A stretch of 64,000 bases of DNA from Pectobacterium polonicum (GTDB lineage: Bacteria > Pseudomonadota > Gammaproteobacteria > Enterobacterales > Enterobacteriaceae): NCBI RefSeq assembly GCF_005497185.1, contig NZ_RJTN01000003.1, positions 124,001 through 188,000 on the forward strand, in the 5' to 3' direction. Positions 30,522-43,163 of the stretch are shown in pieces. Each line of letters opens with the position of its first letter. Position 1 is the stretch's first letter. The notes below the pieces were generated by a model, which saw nothing but the letters and a program-made list of their open reading frames with translations, was not told the origin of the DNA and made no database searches. The position numbers and the translations under genes are program-made.

Positions 30522-31982
30522 TCATTCACTCATCTGCGGCTGTAATCTGGAATCAGCCAGTTTACGCGCCAGTTTACCGATGTTGCCGGCTCCCTGAACC
30601 AAAATCAGGTCTTCGCCTCGCAGCGCCTGTGACAACAGTTCCGGTAAAGTATCCACATCTGTTACCAGAATCGGATCAATCTTACCTCTTCCGCGAATGG
30701 TACGGCACAGTGAACGGCTGTCTGCGCCTGGAATCGGCGATTCTCCTGCGGAATACACATCCAGCATCAGCAACACGTCAACCTGTGATAACACATGCGC
30801 GAAGTCGTCATATAAATCGCGGGTTCGCGTATAGCGATGCGGCTGAAAAATCATAACCAACCGTTTATTCGGCCAGCCAGCGCGTGCGGCTTTAATCGTA
30901 GCATCAACCTCTGTCGGATGATGACCGTAATCATCCACCAACATCGCTGTTCCACTGTGCCCATTGACCAATTCGAGCGGATATTCACCGAGAAAATCAA
31001 AACGACGCCCAGTCCCCTGAAAACGTTCTAGCGCGCGTAGAATTGCTTCGTCATCGATGCCTTCATCGGTCGCTACAGCAACCGCCGCCGCCGCATTCAG
31101 CGCATTGTGACGCCCCGGTGCATTCAGCGTAACGTTCAGCAACGGTTTATCTTTCCGCTCCAGCGTAAAGTGTCCTTGTGCGCCAATCTGACGATACCCA
31201 GCAACGCGCACATCAGCATCGTCGCTAAAACCATAGGTAATGATATGGCGGCCAACACGTGGCAACAGCTCGCGGATTACCGCATCATCAACACACATCA
31301 CAGCCTGACCATAAAACGGCAGGTTGTGCAGGAAATTAATGAACGTCTGCTTCAGGTTCTCAAAATCTCCCTGATACGTGTCCATATGGTCGGCTTCAAT
31401 GTTGGTTACAATCGCCACCATCGGCTGCAAATGCAGGAAGGACGCATCGCTTTCATCCGCTTCCGCAATCAGGTAACGGCTTGAGCCCAGACGAGCATGC
31501 GTTCCCGCCGCCTTCACCAAACCACCGTTCACAAACGTCGGGTCCAATCCCGCTTCAGCGTAAATACTGGTGACCATCGCCGTTGTCGTCGTCTTGCCAT
31601 GCGTACCCGCGACCGCAATGCCGTGACGAAACCGCATCAGCTCCGCCAACATTTCAGCACGACGGATCACGGGAATCCGTGCGTCATGTGCAGCGACAAT
31701 CTCCGGGTTATCCGCCGTAATCGCACTCGATACCACCACCACGCTGGCGTTCAGCACGTTCTCTGCACGGTGGTGGAAATAAATCTGTGCGCCAAGATCG
31801 GTCAACTGCTGCGTCACCGCATTCGGTGCCAGATCGGAGCCACTAATTTCATAACCTTCGTTGGCCAACACTTCGGCGATACCACCCATGCCAGCACCGC
31901 CGATGCCGACAAAGTGTATGTGCCGGACGCGATGCATCTCGGGCACGATTGAACGTAGTTTCGCCAGTTGTTGAGTATTCAC
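30522..31982 (-). CDS. murC: UDP-N-acetylmuramate--L-alanine ligase
   Basis: Cytoplasmic Mur ligase that adds the first amino acid, L-alanine, to UDP-MurNAc. The 486-residue product has the N-terminal UDP-binding Rossmann motif [16 protein letters not shown], the ATP-binding [11 protein letters not shown], and the C-terminal [10 protein letters not shown] motif. The start is GTG ([11 protein letters not shown]), as in E. coli. It lies 62 bp after murG. Confidence 0.97.
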   Translation of the reverse strand: MNTQQLAKLRSIVPEMHRVRHIHFVGIGGAGMGGIAEVLANEGYEISGSDLAPNAVTQQLTDLGAQIYFHHRAENVLNASVVVVSSAITADNPEIVAAHDARIPVIRRAEMLAELMRFRHGIAVAGTHGKTTTTAMVTSIYAEAGLDPTFVNGGLVKAAGTHARLGSSRYLIAEADESDASFLHLQPMVAIVTNIEADHMDTYQGDFENLKQTFINFLHNLPFYGQAVMCVDDAVIRELLPRVGRHIITYGFSDDADVRVAGYRQIGAQGHFTLERKDKPLLNVTLNAPGRHNALNAAAAVAVATDEGIDDEAILRALERFQGTGRRFDFLGEYPLELVNGHSGTAMLVDDYGHHPTEVDATIKAARAGWPNKRLVMIFQPHRYTRTRDLYDDFAHVLSQVDVLLMLDVYSAGESPIPGADSRSLCRTIRGRGKIDPILVTDVDTLPELLSQALRGEDLILVQGAGNIGKLARKLADSRLQPQMSE

Positions 31983-32044
31983 GTTATTCTATCGCTACCT
32001 TGTAGCGTCACCGGACAGTCTCCTACCCGACAACGTTGTATTAA

Positions 32045-33136
32045 TTAACCATGAGCCACATGTGTGGCCCGACTGCCTGCCGCGGTACTGACTTCCGCCG
32101 CAACCCGTTCGGTTGCATCTGGAATCGCCACTGCGCGGGCTTTTTGCGCCATCGCCAGCAAAGTTGTGCGATCCCAACCGGACAGCACCTCGCTGACAGA
32201 CGCCACGCTAAACTGTGGCTGCTCAATAATTTTTGCCGCGCCAGCCTTTTCCAACGGCAGCGCATTCCAGTACTGCTGCCGATCTTTATGCTGAAACGGC
32301 ACAAACAGAGCCGGTAGCCCTGCTGCTGCAATTTCACTGACGGTCAAGGCACCAGAGCGGCATACCACAATGTCTGCCCAAGCGTAAGCTGCCGCCATGT
32401 CATCAATAAACTCGGTAATCTTGTGCTGCGTCTGCCCAACATCCTGATAGGCCTGCTGAACGGTTGATAACGCGCCTTTGCCGACCTGATGCCAAATCGT
32501 AATACGCTCACCCAACTGCTCTGCCACACCGGGCAGCGTTTGGTTCAGTACTCGTGCGCCCTGACTACCACCGACAACCAGCACCCTCACAGGGCCTGAA
32601 CGATCGGCTAATCGTGTTTCCGGCGCAGGCAGTGCCAACACATCAGTTCTTACCGGATTACCCACGACATCCGCCTTGGGAAACGCACCCGGAAATGCCT
32701 GCAATACCTTTTTTGCGATATGGGATAACCAGCGGTTGGTTAACCCTGCAATACCGTTCTGCTCATGCAGTACGACAGGAATACCACAGAGCCAGGCAGC
32801 CAGACCACCGGGGCCGGAAACGTAGCCGCCCATCCCCAGCACCACATCAGGCTGGTAGCGGCGCATAATCGCCCGCGCCTGACGCACAGCCTGAAAAATA
32901 CGGATCGGTGCACTTAACTGCGCCCGAATGCCCTTACCGCGTAATCCAGAAATGCGGATAAAATCAATTTCGATACCATGCTTAGGCACCAAATCGGCTT
33001 CCATACGATCCGCTGTACCTAACCAGCGAACCTGCCAGCCCTGCGCCATCAGATGATGTGCAACCGCCAGCCCAGGGAAGACATGTCCACCCGTGCCGCC
33101 AGCCATCACCATCAAACGCTTGCCTTCGCCACTCAT
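32045..33136 (-). CDS. murG: UDP-GlcNAc transferase to lipid I (MurG)
   Basis: Peripheral membrane GT28 glycosyltransferase that converts lipid I to lipid II. The 363 residues contain the first G-loop [14 protein letters not shown], the second G-loop [13 protein letters not shown], and the UDP-GlcNAc-binding [23 protein letters not shown]. It is slightly longer than E. coli MurG at both ends. Its ATG overlaps the ftsW stop by 4 bp. Confidence 0.97.
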   Translation of the reverse strand: MSGEGKRLMVMAGGTGGHVFPGLAVAHHLMAQGWQVRWLGTADRMEADLVPKHGIEIDFIRISGLRGKGIRAQLSAPIRIFQAVRQARAIMRRYQPDVVLGMGGYVSGPGGLAAWLCGIPVVLHEQNGIAGLTNRWLSHIAKKVLQAFPGAFPKADVVGNPVRTDVLALPAPETRLADRSGPVRVLVVGGSQGARVLNQTLPGVAEQLGERITIWHQVGKGALSTVQQAYQDVGQTQHKITEFIDDMAAAYAWADIVVCRSGALTVSEIAAAGLPALFVPFQHKDRQQYWNALPLEKAGAAKIIEQPQFSVASVSEVLSGWDRTTLLAMAQKARAVAIPDATERVAAEVSTAAGSRATHVAHG

Positions 33137-34335
33137 CGGGCACCTCTCGTAAACGCCTGCGCTTTTGTCAGGCGCGTTTCAAAATCAATGCGTAACAACA
33201 AAACAATCGCCGTCGACATAATCAGCAAACTGGAACCCCCATAACTGATCAACGGTAGCGTTAACCCTTTCGTCGGCAGCATCCCCGCCGCTGCGCCTAC
33301 GTTCACCAGCGTTTGAAAGCTAAACCAAACACCAATTGAACACGCCAGAAAGCCTGAAAAACGCTGATCGATCTCCAACGCCCGCTTTCCAATAGACATC
33401 GCGCGAAAAGCGACGAAGAATATCATTAACAACGCCAAAACCACACCGATATACCCCAGTTCCTCACCTAAAATAGAGAAAATGAAATCGGTATGTGCCT
33501 CCGGCAAATATTCCAGTTTCTGTACTGAATTCCCCAGCCCTTGCCCCCAGAACTCGCCGCGTCCAAACGCCATCAGAGATTGTGTTAACTGATAGCCATC
33601 GCCGAACGGATCGTCCCACGGATTCCAGAAAGACGTTACACGCCGCATACGATAAGGCTCAGCCACAATCAGCAGCCCAACGGCAAATGCACCGGAACCA
33701 ATGATCGCCAGAAACTGCCACATCTTAGCCCCGGCCAGAAACAACATCGCCAACGTCGTAATGAACAGCACAACCACCGTACCGAGGTCAGGCTGCGCCA
33801 GCAGCAGTACCGCCAACACCACCATCACGCCCATTGGTTTGCAAAAGCCCCAGAAGTTATTTCGCACTTCTTCAACTTTGCGCACCATGTAGCTGGACAG
33901 GTAGCAAAACAGCGCCAGCTTGGATAACTCCGCGGGCTGGATGCGTAGCGGCCCCAGCGAAATCCAGCGAGACGCACCGTTGACCGAACTTCCCACCACG
34001 AGTACAACCAGCAGCATGACCATGGCGAGCAATAGCAGAACTGGGCTATAGCGCTGCCATATTTCCATCGGGACACGCAGCGTAATTAACGACAAACCAA
34101 ATGCTAACCCCAGATAAATCGCATCACGCTTCGCGAACAAAAACGGGTCGTTGGCAAGACGCTGCCCGACAGGCATGGACGCCGAGGTCACCATCACAAA
34201 ACCAATCACAGCCAGCCCAAGCGTTAACCACACGAGCGTTCTATCGTACAGAACGATGCTCAGCGTATCGCTTTCACGCGTTCCCATGACCCAGCTTTTG
34301 ATGCGTTCGATAAACGCCAAGCCGAAGAACCGCAT
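33133..34335 (-). CDS. ftsW: Lipid II polymerase FtsW (SEDS family)
   Basis: Inner membrane peptidoglycan glycosyltransferase of the divisome, working with FtsI. The 400-residue product has about ten membrane helices and the SEDS signatures [31 protein letters not shown], and [19 protein letters not shown], plus the terminal ISYGGSSLL. The ATG at 34335 overlaps the murD TGA by one base; a TTG one codon upstream is a weaker alternative. The N-terminal cytoplasmic tail is shorter than in E. coli (about 414 residues). Confidence 0.96.
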   Translation of the reverse strand: MRFFGLAFIERIKSWVMGTRESDTLSIVLYDRTLVWLTLGLAVIGFVMVTSASMPVGQRLANDPFLFAKRDAIYLGLAFGLSLITLRVPMEIWQRYSPVLLLLAMVMLLVVLVVGSSVNGASRWISLGPLRIQPAELSKLALFCYLSSYMVRKVEEVRNNFWGFCKPMGVMVVLAVLLLAQPDLGTVVVLFITTLAMLFLAGAKMWQFLAIIGSGAFAVGLLIVAEPYRMRRVTSFWNPWDDPFGDGYQLTQSLMAFGRGEFWGQGLGNSVQKLEYLPEAHTDFIFSILGEELGYIGVVLALLMIFFVAFRAMSIGKRALEIDQRFSGFLACSIGVWFSFQTLVNVGAAAGMLPTKGLTLPLISYGGSSLLIMSTAIVLLLRIDFETRLTKAQAFTRGAR

Positions 34336-35651
34336 CAACCTAATTCCTTCGCCAGGCGAGCAAATTCATCACCTCGCTGTTCAAAACTGCGAAATTGATC
34401 CAGGCTTGCACAAGCTGGCGATAGCAACACCATGTCACCCGGCTTAATACGTTCAGCGATAATGCGCATCGCCTGTTCCATTGTTTCTGTCTGTTCAGCA
34501 ATCTCCGGGCGCAGCGCGGCCAGTTGTTCACCATCACGGCCAAAGCAATACAAACGAATACGCTCACCCTGTAAATACGGCACCAGCGGCGAGAAGTCGG
34601 CAGACTTTCCGTCGCCGCCCAACAACAGATGCAACGTTCCTTCGACAGCCAAACCGCTTAATGCCGCTTCGGTGCTACCGACATTGGTGGCTTTAGAATC
34701 ATTGATCCACCGCACACCATTGCGCTCAAAGGCCATTTGGAAGCGATGCGGTAGCCCGGTAAATGACGTCAATGCCGCCAGTGCAGAAGCCCGTGGAATC
34801 TTCACGGCATCAGCCAGTGCTAGCGCTGCCAATGCGTTCGTATAGTTGTGCTGTCCGACAAGCTTGATTTCACGAGTGTTGAGCACACGTTCACCGTTTA
34901 CACGCAGCCAGGTTTCACCCTGCTGTCGGTTGAGATGATAATCACCGACATCAACACCAAAACTGCGGCAGCGCACATCGGCACCACGAATCGGCATGGT
35001 TAACGCATCGTCTGCATTCACCACGCACAGATCTGCATGTTCATAGATACGCAATTTCGCTGCACGATACTGCTGTAGACCAAACGGGTAACGGTTGGTG
35101 TGATCTTCCGTTACGTTCAGAATGGTTGCCGCTGCGGCATGCAGACTACTCGTCGTTTCCAGTTGGAAGCTCGACAGTTCCAGTACATACAACTGAGCTG
35201 GCTGTTCCAGCAGTTGCAGCGCAGGTAAACCAATGTTGCCACCAACGCCCACCTGCCAACCTGCCGCGCGCGCCATTTCACCGACCAGCGTCGTCACCGT
35301 ACTTTTGCCGTTCGAACCGGTAATCGCCACAATCGGAGCCTGCGCTTCACGGCAGAACAGTTCGATATCGCCAACGATCTCAATACCAGCATCAGCGGCG
35401 TCACACAGAATCGGCGTCGCCAACGCCACTCCGGGGCTGGCGACGATCAAATCCGCATTCATCAGCCAGTCTTCATTCAGGCTACCAAGATGCCGTTCCA
35501 CCTGTTCTGGCAGCTTATCCAGACCTGGTGGACTGATGCGGGTATCCACCACGCGCGGTACGACACCACGCGCGAGAAAGAAATCAACACAGGAGAGCCC
35601 GGTCAGACCCAACCCGATAATGACGACTTTTTTACCCTGATAGTCCACCAT
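34335..35651 (-). CDS. murD: UDP-N-acetylmuramoylalanine--D-glutamate ligase
   Basis: Mur ligase that adds D-glutamate. The 438 residues equal the E. coli length. The N-terminal domain has [16 protein letters not shown], the ATP site is [11 protein letters not shown], and the C-terminal domain has [16 protein letters not shown] with the [11 protein letters not shown] block. It starts 3 bp after the mraY end and overlaps ftsW by one base. Confidence 0.97.
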   Translation of the reverse strand: MVDYQGKKVVIIGLGLTGLSCVDFFLARGVVPRVVDTRISPPGLDKLPEQVERHLGSLNEDWLMNADLIVASPGVALATPILCDAADAGIEIVGDIELFCREAQAPIVAITGSNGKSTVTTLVGEMARAAGWQVGVGGNIGLPALQLLEQPAQLYVLELSSFQLETTSSLHAAAATILNVTEDHTNRYPFGLQQYRAAKLRIYEHADLCVVNADDALTMPIRGADVRCRSFGVDVGDYHLNRQQGETWLRVNGERVLNTREIKLVGQHNYTNALAALALADAVKIPRASALAALTSFTGLPHRFQMAFERNGVRWINDSKATNVGSTEAALSGLAVEGTLHLLLGGDGKSADFSPLVPYLQGERIRLYCFGRDGEQLAALRPEIAEQTETMEQAMRIIAERIKPGDMVLLSPACASLDQFRSFEQRGDEFARLAKELG

Positions 35652-35654
35652 GTC

Positions 35655-36737
35655 TTATCGTACCTTCAGCGTTGCCAGGCCAATCAGCACCAGCATCAAC
35701 GAAATAATCCAGAAGCGCACAATCACGCGCGGTTCCGGCCAGCCCTTAAGTTCATAATGATGATGAATCGGCGCCATGCGGAAAATCCGCTGCCCGCGCA
35801 ACTTAAAGGACCCGACTTGCAGAATCACCGACAGCGTTTCGACTACGAAGACACCGCCCATAATCACTAACAAAAACTCCTGACGTAACAGTACCGCGAT
35901 AGTCCCCAGTGCGCCGCCCAGTGCCAGCGAACCTACGTCTCCCATGAAGACCTGCGCCGGATAAGTGTTAAACCACAGGAAGCCGAGCCCAGCCCCCACA
36001 ATCGCGGTACAGACAATCACCAATTCACTGGCATGACGGATATACGGGATATGCAGATAGCCGGCAAAATTCATGTTCCCTGTTGCCCATGCCACCAGCG
36101 CAAAACCCGCAGCAACAAACACGGTCGGCATGATTGCCAAGCCATCCAGGCCGTCAGTCAGGTTTACCGCGTTGCTAGTGCCGACAATGACAAAATAGGC
36201 CAACGCGACATAGAGCAGACCCAATTGCGGCATCACGTCTTTGAAAAACGGCACAACCAGTTGCGTAGCCGGCGTATCTTTGCCGATGGAGTACATGGTG
36301 AAAGCCACCACGAGTGCAATCACGGACTGCCAGAAATATTTCCAGCGAGCAATCAACCCCTTGGTATCCTTACGAACCACTTTGCGGTAGTCATCAACAA
36401 AACCGACGGCACCATAGCCCGCTAACACCAGCAGTACGCACCAGACATAAGGGTTAGACAGATTCGCCCACATCAAAACGGAAACGATAATCGCCACCAG
36501 AATCATCACGCCCCCCATTGTTGGGGTTCCGCGTTTGCTAAAATGCGATTCCGGCCCTTCATTACGCACAACCTGCCCAATCTGCAAACGCTGCAACCAG
36601 GCGATCATATGCGGCCCCATCCATAAGGAGATAACCAATGCGGTCAGCAGGCTGACAATGGCGCGGAACGTCAAATAAGAAAAGACGTTAAAACCGGTAT
36701 AAAGTTTGGCCAAATGTTCGGCCAGCCATACTAACAT
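35655..36737 (-). CDS. mraY: Phospho-MurNAc-pentapeptide translocase MraY
   Basis: Integral membrane enzyme that transfers phospho-MurNAc-pentapeptide to undecaprenyl phosphate, giving lipid I. The 360 residues equal the E. coli length, with about ten membrane helices. Catalytic motifs are visible: GFVDDYRKV (the aspartate pair near 115), [13 protein letters not shown], and [10 protein letters not shown] (aspartate near 267), followed by PIHHHYEL. Its start overlaps the murF stop by 7 bp. Confidence 0.97.
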   Translation of the reverse strand: MLVWLAEHLAKLYTGFNVFSYLTFRAIVSLLTALVISLWMGPHMIAWLQRLQIGQVVRNEGPESHFSKRGTPTMGGVMILVAIIVSVLMWANLSNPYVWCVLLVLAGYGAVGFVDDYRKVVRKDTKGLIARWKYFWQSVIALVVAFTMYSIGKDTPATQLVVPFFKDVMPQLGLLYVALAYFVIVGTSNAVNLTDGLDGLAIMPTVFVAAGFALVAWATGNMNFAGYLHIPYIRHASELVIVCTAIVGAGLGFLWFNTYPAQVFMGDVGSLALGGALGTIAVLLRQEFLLVIMGGVFVVETLSVILQVGSFKLRGQRIFRMAPIHHHYELKGWPEPRVIVRFWIISLMLVLIGLATLKVR

Positions 36738-38092
36738 TGCGCATTCTCCTGTAATGCATGTACAACCTGCTCCATCGCAGCACTGCGTGAGCCTTTGACC
36801 AATACGCTGATGACGTTATGTTCTGACATCAGCACCTTCAAACGTGAAACCAGCGCGGCTTTATCGTGAAAATGCTCACCATTGCCGCTGGCAGTGCCGA
36901 TCAATTCACTCAATGTTCCCACACTCAATACGCGATCGATGCCCGCAGCACGCGCCGCTTCGCCCACCTGACGGTGACACTCAGGGGCTTCCTCTCCCAG
37001 CTCGCCCATATCACCAACGACCATCACGCGGTAGCCTGGCATCTCCGCCAGTACCTGGGCAGCTGCCGTCATCGAGCCCACATTTGCGTTGTAGCTGTCA
37101 TCCAGCAGCAGCTTGCCTTCAGACAAAGTAATCGGAAACAATCGCCCCGGCACCGCCTGAAGTTGAGACAATCCTGCTTTAACAGCTTCCAAGGTCGCCC
37201 CGACGGACATCGCCAGCGCAGCTGCCGCCAACGCGTTCGACACATTATGTCGACCGGGCAAAGGCAGCAGAACCGGCGTTTCACCAAACGGTGTATGCAG
37301 CGTGAAACGCGTACCTTGCGCTAAAACGGCGATATCGCTGGCAAAAAAATCGATATCGCAAGCAGCCTGCGGCGAGAATCGCCAAACGGTTTTATGATTC
37401 AGCGTGACCTGCCAGTGCGGGAAATCGTTACTATCCGCATTCACGATCGCAACACCGTCTACTGGCAAACCAGAAAAAATCTCACCTTTCGCCTGCGCTA
37501 CGCCGGCCAGCGAACCAAACCCTTCCAGATGCGCAGCAGCCAGATTATTGACCAGCGCACTTTCCGGCCGCACCAGATCGGTGGTATAGGCAATCTCACC
37601 AATGTGATTCGCCCCGAGTTCAATCACTGCAAACTGGTGTTCCGCTGTCAGACGCAGTAGCGTTAACGGCACGCCGATGTCGTTATTGAAGTTACCCGCG
37701 GTATACAGCACCGAGCCGCACTGACGCAGAATCGCCGCTGTCATCTCTTTAACTGAGGTTTTGCCAGAAGAACCGGTCAGTGCAACAACGCGCGCCGCTG
37801 ACTGCTGGCGAACCCAGGCAGCCACTTGCCCTAATGCCAAACGCGTATCGCGTACCAACAGCTGCGGCACATCAATAGGTAAGTGCTTACTGACTAACAG
37901 AGCTGCCGCACCGCCTTTTACCGCATCTGCGGCATAATCATGCGCATCGAATTTCTCGCCTTTCAGCGCAACAAACAAACAGCCGGACGTCAGCTTACGC
38001 GTATCGGTTGAAACATCTTCAATATCAATGTTTTCACCAATTAGCTGCGCATTCAGCACCGTGGCAAGCTGCTGCAAGGAGACGCGAATCAT
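36731..38092 (-). CDS. murF: UDP-MurNAc-tripeptide D-alanyl-D-alanine ligase
   Basis: Mur ligase that adds the D-Ala-D-Ala dipeptide supplied by Ddl. The 453 residues show the ATP-binding [11 protein letters not shown], the [10 protein letters not shown] block, and the C-terminal [12 protein letters not shown] with [10 protein letters not shown]. The ATG overlaps the murE stop by 4 bp. Confidence 0.97.
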   Translation of the reverse strand: MIRVSLQQLATVLNAQLIGENIDIEDVSTDTRKLTSGCLFVALKGEKFDAHDYAADAVKGGAAALLVSKHLPIDVPQLLVRDTRLALGQVAAWVRQQSAARVVALTGSSGKTSVKEMTAAILRQCGSVLYTAGNFNNDIGVPLTLLRLTAEHQFAVIELGANHIGEIAYTTDLVRPESALVNNLAAAHLEGFGSLAGVAQAKGEIFSGLPVDGVAIVNADSNDFPHWQVTLNHKTVWRFSPQAACDIDFFASDIAVLAQGTRFTLHTPFGETPVLLPLPGRHNVSNALAAAALAMSVGATLEAVKAGLSQLQAVPGRLFPITLSEGKLLLDDSYNANVGSMTAAAQVLAEMPGYRVMVVGDMGELGEEAPECHRQVGEAARAAGIDRVLSVGTLSELIGTASGNGEHFHDKAALVSRLKVLMSEHNVISVLVKGSRSAAMEQVVHALQENAQC

Positions 38093-39576
38093 GCGATCAC
38101 CCCCAGCAGGCGGGCAACGGTGATGCGATCGGAATAATCAAGGCGCTGATTGCCAACCAGTTGGTAATCTTCGTGTCCTTTGCCAGCAACCAGCACCACG
38201 TCATTTTCCTGCGCCTGCATGATCGCGCTCGTGACCGCTTCAGCACGTCCGTGAATTACCTGAACCCGCCCGGCATCCAGCAGCCCAGAGAGAATATCAG
38301 TAACGATCGCCTGAGGTTCTTCACTGCGTGGGTTGTCATCAGTCACTACAACACGATCGGCCAGTTGTTCTGCGATGCCGCCCATAAGTGGGCGCTTACC
38401 TTTATCGCGATCGCCGCCGCAGCCAAACACGCACCAGAGTTTACCCAGACAGTGCAAACGCGCCGCTTCAAGCGCTTTTTCCAGCGCATCCGGCGTGTGA
38501 GCATAATCAACAACGACCGTGGGTTTACCTTCAGCATGGAAAACTTCCATGCGCCCACATACAGGTTGCAGTTGCGATCCGGCGATGACCAGTTTGTCGA
38601 GCGGATAACCAAGAGACAGCAATGTTGCCAGCGCCAACAGCATATTGCTGACGTTAAACGCGCCCATCAGGCGACTTTCAATTTCGCCACGTCCCCAGCT
38701 TGAATCAAACGCAATCGTGGCACCGTTATCGTGATAATCAATCTGTGTCGCTTTCAGCCAGCGCCCACGGCAGCCGGGGACCAAATTGTTTTCCATCGTT
38801 ACAGCAACCGCATCCGGCAGCTTCGCCAGCCAGCGCAGCCCAACCTCATCATCAGCATTGATAATCATCTGACCAACACGATGCTCAGCGAACAACGCCC
38901 ACTTGGCCGCTTCATAGCTTTCCATGTCACCATGATAGTCAAGATGGTCGCGACTCAAGTTGGTGAACACCGCCGCCGCAAACGGCAACGCGGCCACACG
39001 GTTTTGTACCAGCCCGTGGGAAGACACTTCCATTGCGGCAAAGGTCGCGCCTTGTTCGACCAACTGACTCAGCACCTGCTGAACATCGACAGCAGACCCT
39101 GTCGTATTCTCTGTCGGAATGGCACGCCCCAATAGGCCATTGCCTACGGTGCCCATCACGGCACTCGTTTCGCCTAACGCCTGGCTCCACTGAGCAAGAA
39201 GCTGAGTCGTTGTTGTTTTTCCATTGGTTCCCGTTACGCCAATCAGCTGTAATTTTTCCGCAGGCTGCTGATAAAAACGGCCTGCCAGTGCGGAAAGCCG
39301 CTGGTTCAGATTACTGAGATAGACCACTGGCACACCGTGCATTTCGCGAACCGTACCGTCAGCAGCTTCACCTTCTGCTTCGGCAACAATCGCTGCTACG
39401 CCTTGCGCAATTGCCTGCGGAATATAGCGCCGTCCATCTGCTTTGTGCCCAACAATCGCGACAAACAGATCCCCGGCAGCCGCAACGCGGCTGTCTAATG
39501 TCATTTCCCGCAGCGCGCACGCCGGGGTGTCTTGCACCCACGGAGCAAGTAAATCGCGCAAATTACGATCTGCCAC
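38089..39576 (-). CDS. murE: UDP-MurNAc-L-alanyl-D-glutamate--meso-diaminopimelate ligase
   Basis: Mur ligase that adds the third residue. The DDNPRSEEP motif near residue 415 is the signature selecting meso-diaminopimelate rather than lysine. ATP binding is by [12 protein letters not shown], and the carbamylated lysine region and [13 protein letters not shown] block are present. The 495 residues equal the E. coli length. The start codon is GTG at 39576 (MADRNLRD) and overlaps the ftsI end by 14 bp. Confidence 0.97.
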   Translation of the reverse strand: MADRNLRDLLAPWVQDTPACALREMTLDSRVAAAGDLFVAIVGHKADGRRYIPQAIAQGVAAIVAEAEGEAADGTVREMHGVPVVYLSNLNQRLSALAGRFYQQPAEKLQLIGVTGTNGKTTTTQLLAQWSQALGETSAVMGTVGNGLLGRAIPTENTTGSAVDVQQVLSQLVEQGATFAAMEVSSHGLVQNRVAALPFAAAVFTNLSRDHLDYHGDMESYEAAKWALFAEHRVGQMIINADDEVGLRWLAKLPDAVAVTMENNLVPGCRGRWLKATQIDYHDNGATIAFDSSWGRGEIESRLMGAFNVSNMLLALATLLSLGYPLDKLVIAGSQLQPVCGRMEVFHAEGKPTVVVDYAHTPDALEKALEAARLHCLGKLWCVFGCGGDRDKGKRPLMGGIAEQLADRVVVTDDNPRSEEPQAIVTDILSGLLDAGRVQVIHGRAEAVTSAIMQAQENDVVLVAGKGHEDYQLVGNQRLDYSDRITVARLLGVIA

Positions 39577-41326
39577 CTGATCCCTCTTCTCTATTAATTA
39601 CAAACTCGTTTTTGTCGCCCGCTGGCAACGCATCCGGTTCGATATTCATCGTACGCAGAACGCCCCCCATGATGGCGCCAAAGATTGGCGCAGAAACCGC
39701 GCCGCCGTAGTACTTCCCTGCCTGCGGATCGTTGATCACAACAACCAGAGCAAAACGCGGATTACTGGCTGGTGCCACACCCGCCGTATAGGCAATATAT
39801 TTGTTGATGTATTTACCATCTGGACCGACTTTCTTGGCCGTACCGGTTTTAATCGCGATACGGTAGCCTTTGATCGCAGCCTTGGTACCGCCACCGCCGG
39901 GCAGAGCAACGCTTTCCATCATGTGCACCACGGAACGCACGAGCGCTTCAGGGAAGACGCGCTCGCCAGGCACGGGGGGATCAACCTTGGTAATCGACAG
40001 CGGACGGTAAATACCGAAACTGCCGATCGTGGCATAGACACGCGCTAACTGTAACGGGGTTACCATCAGCCCGTAGCCGAAAGAAAAGGTGGCCCGCTCT
40101 ACGTCAGACCACCGTTGTTTTTGAGGATATAAGCCACTGCTTTCTCCGACCAACCCCAAATTGGTCGCTTTTCCTAATCCAAAGCGGGCGTAAGTATCGA
40201 CCAGCGCAGAGGAAGGCATCGCTAACGCCAGCTTAGACACGCCAACGTTACTCGATTTTTGAAGAATACCGGCCAGCGTTAATTCGCTGTAGCGCGCCAC
40301 ATCTTTAATCTCATGACCGTTGACGTAATACGGTAGTGTGTTGAGTACGCTATTTTCTTTCACCACTCCGCGCTGCAAGGCCGTCATGACCACCATCGGT
40401 TTAACGGTAGACCCTGGTTCGAAGATATCGGTGATCGCGCGGTTACGCATGATGTCTTTCGGCGTACCCGCCAGATTGTTCGGGTTATAAGACGGGCTAT
40501 TCGCCATTGCCAATACTTCACCGGTATTCACATCGACCAGTACGGCCGTTCCTGATTCGGCTTTGTTAAAGGCCACTGCGTTATTAAGTTCACGGTAAAC
40601 CAGCGCCTGCAAACGCTCATCAATACTGAGCGCCAAATTATGTGCTGCCTGGCTGTCAACGGAGGAGATATCTTCAATCACACGGCCAAATCGGTCTTTT
40701 CGCACGGTGCGTTCACCGGGTTGCCCGGTCAGCCAACGGTCAAAACTTTTCTCTACCCCTTCGATGCCTTGTCCATCGATATTTGTGAATCCGATGAGAT
40801 GAGAGGTCACTTGCCCTGAAGGATAGTAGCGGCGAGACTCCTGCCGCAGATTAATTCCTGGCAATTTCAGCTTATGAACGTATTCGCCAATAGCCGGATT
40901 CACTTGGCGCGCCAGATAAACGAAGCGCCCTTTCGGGTTAGCATTGATCTTGGTTGCTAACTGATCTAACGGAATATCGAGCGCGTCAGAAAGGGCTTTC
41001 CAGCGCGTGTCCAGCGTGATACCACCACGATCGTTCACTTCTTTCGGATCTGCCCAAACGGCGTTCACTGGTACGCTGACAGCCAAGGGACGGCCGGCAC
41101 GATCGCTGATCATACCGCGCGCTGTCGGCACTTCCTGCACGCGTAGGGAACGCATATCGCCTTCGCGCACCAGTTTGTCTGGATTGATCACCTGAAGATA
41201 AGCCGCGCGAGCCATCAAGCCAACCATCGCAAGCAGGATACAGCCGCAAAGCAACGCAAAACGCCAGCTAACAAAGCTGGCTTGTTCTTCCTGGCGCTTT
41301 AACTTTCCTGTACGGGCTGCTTTCAT
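39563..41326 (-). CDS. ftsI: Division-specific transpeptidase FtsI (PBP3)
   Basis: Class B penicillin-binding protein that crosslinks septal murein together with FtsW. The 587-residue product has a short cytoplasmic tail, one membrane helix (about residues 22-40, [21 protein letters not shown]), a pedestal domain and a transpeptidase domain. Active-site motifs are STVKPM (nucleophilic serine near 305), SSN at KSSNVGVSK and KTGT near 494. A C-terminal segment after the transpeptidase matches the processed tail of E. coli FtsI. It lies between ftsL (26 bp) and murE. Confidence 0.97.
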   Translation of the reverse strand: MKAARTGKLKRQEEQASFVSWRFALLCGCILLAMVGLMARAAYLQVINPDKLVREGDMRSLRVQEVPTARGMISDRAGRPLAVSVPVNAVWADPKEVNDRGGITLDTRWKALSDALDIPLDQLATKINANPKGRFVYLARQVNPAIGEYVHKLKLPGINLRQESRRYYPSGQVTSHLIGFTNIDGQGIEGVEKSFDRWLTGQPGERTVRKDRFGRVIEDISSVDSQAAHNLALSIDERLQALVYRELNNAVAFNKAESGTAVLVDVNTGEVLAMANSPSYNPNNLAGTPKDIMRNRAITDIFEPGSTVKPMVVMTALQRGVVKENSVLNTLPYYVNGHEIKDVARYSELTLAGILQKSSNVGVSKLALAMPSSALVDTYARFGLGKATNLGLVGESSGLYPQKQRWSDVERATFSFGYGLMVTPLQLARVYATIGSFGIYRPLSITKVDPPVPGERVFPEALVRSVVHMMESVALPGGGGTKAAIKGYRIAIKTGTAKKVGPDGKYINKYIAYTAGVAPASNPRFALVVVINDPQAGKYYGGAVSAPIFGAIMGGVLRTMNIEPDALPAGDKNEFVINREEGSGGRS

Positions 41327-41352
41327 GCTTAGTTGATTGCCTATTTAGTTCA

Positions 41353-41670
41353 TTACTTAACCACAATGTTTTCCTGTGACGGATCAACGTGCCCCATTTG
41401 CAGTTTTTCCGTCGCGATCCGCTCAACGCGGCTATGATCCCCTAATGAGTTTTCCTCCAGGATCAGATTTCGCCATTCGATATCCAGCGCATCACGCTCC
41501 AGCAGAAGCCGTTCGCGCTCTGCTGTCAGCAAGCGCGTCCGGTGCGCCGTCGTTACGACAAAAACGGCTGAAACCAACACGGCAACCATCAGCAGCACCG
41601 GGAGTTTTGCATTACGTAGCAGATCCTCACCGATGACGCCGACCAGAGTATGCCGTTCATTACCGATCAT
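41353..41670 (-). CDS. ftsL: Cell division protein FtsL
   Basis: Small bitopic membrane protein that forms the FtsQLB complex and activates FtsWI. The 105-residue product has one membrane helix (about 23-42) and a periplasmic coiled coil beginning at [20 protein letters not shown], ending with the conserved [27 protein letters not shown] block (cited by its ends). It is about 16 residues shorter at the N-terminus than E. coli FtsL. The ATG overlaps the rsmH stop by 4 bp. Confidence 0.95.
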   Translation of the reverse strand: MIGNERHTLVGVIGEDLLRNAKLPVLLMVAVLVSAVFVVTTAHRTRLLTAERERLLLERDALDIEWRNLILEENSLGDHSRVERIATEKLQMGHVDPSQENIVVK

Positions 41671-42611
41671 GCCGGCAGTCTCTCAGCAAACCGCAGCACA
41701 GAACTGCGCGCACGCGGGTTTTCTGCCACTTCTTCTTCCGACGGCATCAGTTTCTTTCCGACAGGCTTTAATGTCTGTCCACCTTGGCTACGCAGTTGCG
41801 CTTCCGTTAGCGGCAGGCCGGCAGGCACCTGTGGCCCACGGCTTTGATGACGGATAAACCGTTTCACAATCCGATCTTCTAACGAGTGGAAGCTGATCAC
41901 CGACAGACGCCCCTGCGGAGCCAGTACGCTCAGCGCACCTTCTAACGCACGTTCGATCTCTTCCAGCTCGCTATTGATATAAATGCGAATCGCCTGAAAG
42001 CTGCGCGTTGCAGGATGTTTATGTTTTTCCCGAACCGGGCTAGCAGCAGCAATTAATTCCGCCAGTTCTTTTGTCCGCGTCATCGGCTCAGTACGATTAC
42101 GTTCCACAATGGCGCGGGCAATACGCTTGGCAAAACGCTCTTCACCGAACGTTTTCAAGACCCAGACAATGTCGTCAGCTTCCGCTTTCATCAGCCACTC
42201 GGCAGCAGACAAACCGCGCGTCGGGTCCATACGCATATCCAGCGGGCCATCGCGCATAAATGAGAACCCACGCTCAGGGTCATCAAGCTGCGGGGAAGAA
42301 ACACCGAGATCGAGCAAAACACCGTCGATCTGCCCGGTAAGCCCGAGTTCCGAGACATACTCCGCCATAGCAGAGAACGGCCCATGAATAATGGAGAAAC
42401 GCGGATCGTTAATCGCCTTGGCTGCTTCAATGGCCTGAGGATCGCGGTCAATAGCTAATAGACGCCCTTCCGGCCCTAGTTGGGAAAGAATGAGACGAGA
42501 GTGACCACCACGGCCAAATGTGCCGTCGATGTATGTGCCGCCGCTGCGAATATTCAGGCCATTTACGGCCTCATCCAGCAGGACGGTGGTATGTTTATAA
42601 TTTTCCAGCAT
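41667..42611 (-). CDS. rsmH: 16S rRNA m4C1402 methyltransferase RsmH
   Basis: SAM-dependent N4-methyltransferase of C1402 in 16S rRNA, formerly MraW. The 314 residues contain the start block [13 protein letters not shown], the SAM motif [36 protein letters not shown], and [14 protein letters not shown]. It lies 2 bp after mraZ and overlaps ftsL by 4 bp; this is the invariant start of the dcw cluster. Confidence 0.97.
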   Translation of the reverse strand: MLENYKHTTVLLDEAVNGLNIRSGGTYIDGTFGRGGHSRLILSQLGPEGRLLAIDRDPQAIEAAKAINDPRFSIIHGPFSAMAEYVSELGLTGQIDGVLLDLGVSSPQLDDPERGFSFMRDGPLDMRMDPTRGLSAAEWLMKAEADDIVWVLKTFGEERFAKRIARAIVERNRTEPMTRTKELAELIAAASPVREKHKHPATRSFQAIRIYINSELEEIERALEGALSVLAPQGRLSVISFHSLEDRIVKRFIRHQSRGPQVPAGLPLTEAQLRSQGGQTLKPVGKKLMPSEEEVAENPRARSSVLRFAERLPA

Positions 42612-42613
42612 GG

Positions 42614-43072
42614 CTATAGCGATAGGTCCTGCAACCGCTCAGACAAAGGCTCCTGAGTCGATTGTTCAGCGTCAATATCATCCTTGACCTGTTGATACCA
42701 AGTCTGTTCATCCCACAGCTCAAACTTGTTGAACTGCCCGACTAGCATCACTTCTTTTTTAAGGTCCGCATGCTGCCTTAACGTATTCGCAATCAACAAA
42801 CGCCCTGCACTATCCATTTGACACTCGCTGGCATGCCCCAATAACAAACGCTGCACACGGCGCTCAACGGGGTTCATGCTCGACAAGCGAGACAATTTTT
42901 GTTCAATGATTTCCCATTCAGGTAAGGGATAAAGCAGCAGGCATGGCTGATGCAGGTCAATGGTACAAACCATTTGACCTTGCGATTCCTCGTTCAGCAT
43001 TTCCCGGTATCGGGTAGGCACAGCAAGACGCCCTTTACTGTCGAGGTTAACCAGCGTAGCCCCACGAAACAT
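42614..43072 (-). CDS. mraZ: Transcriptional regulator MraZ
   Basis: Ring-forming AbrB-like regulator of the dcw cluster that represses its own promoter in E. coli. The 152 residues contain two MraZ repeats, each with the DxxxR signature: [13 protein letters not shown] near residue 11 and [13 protein letters not shown] near 90. It is the first gene of the dcw cluster; its binding repeats and the Pmra promoter lie directly upstream. Confidence 0.97.
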   Translation of the reverse strand: MFRGATLVNLDSKGRLAVPTRYREMLNEESQGQMVCTIDLHQPCLLLYPLPEWEIIEQKLSRLSSMNPVERRVQRLLLGHASECQMDSAGRLLIANTLRQHADLKKEVMLVGQFNKFELWDEQTWYQQVKDDIDAEQSTQEPLSERLQDLSL

Positions 43073-43101
43073 ACCTGAGTTACCCCTCCATCACCTTTTT
43101 C

Positions 43102-43126
43102 ACCACTTTACCCCACAAAATCCCAC
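43102..43126 (-). promoter_or_regulatory. MraZ-binding tandem repeats
   Basis: On the minus strand three repeats occur at an exact 10-bp period: GTGGG (43122-43126), GTGGG (43112-43116) and GTGGT (43102-43106), separated by 5-bp AT-rich spacers. This is the established MraZ operator architecture. Confidence 0.9.
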
Positions 43127-43133
43127 CTTTAAG

Positions 43134-43163
43134 AGTGTACGGAGGGTATGAAAACCTTGTCAA
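43134..43163 (-). promoter_or_regulatory. Pmra promoter of the dcw cluster
   Basis: Perfect -35 TTGACA (43158-43163 on the minus strand) and -10 TACACT (43134-43139) with an 18-bp spacer, directly upstream of the MraZ repeats. Sequence and layout match the E. coli Pmra promoter as I recall it. Confidence 0.85.
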
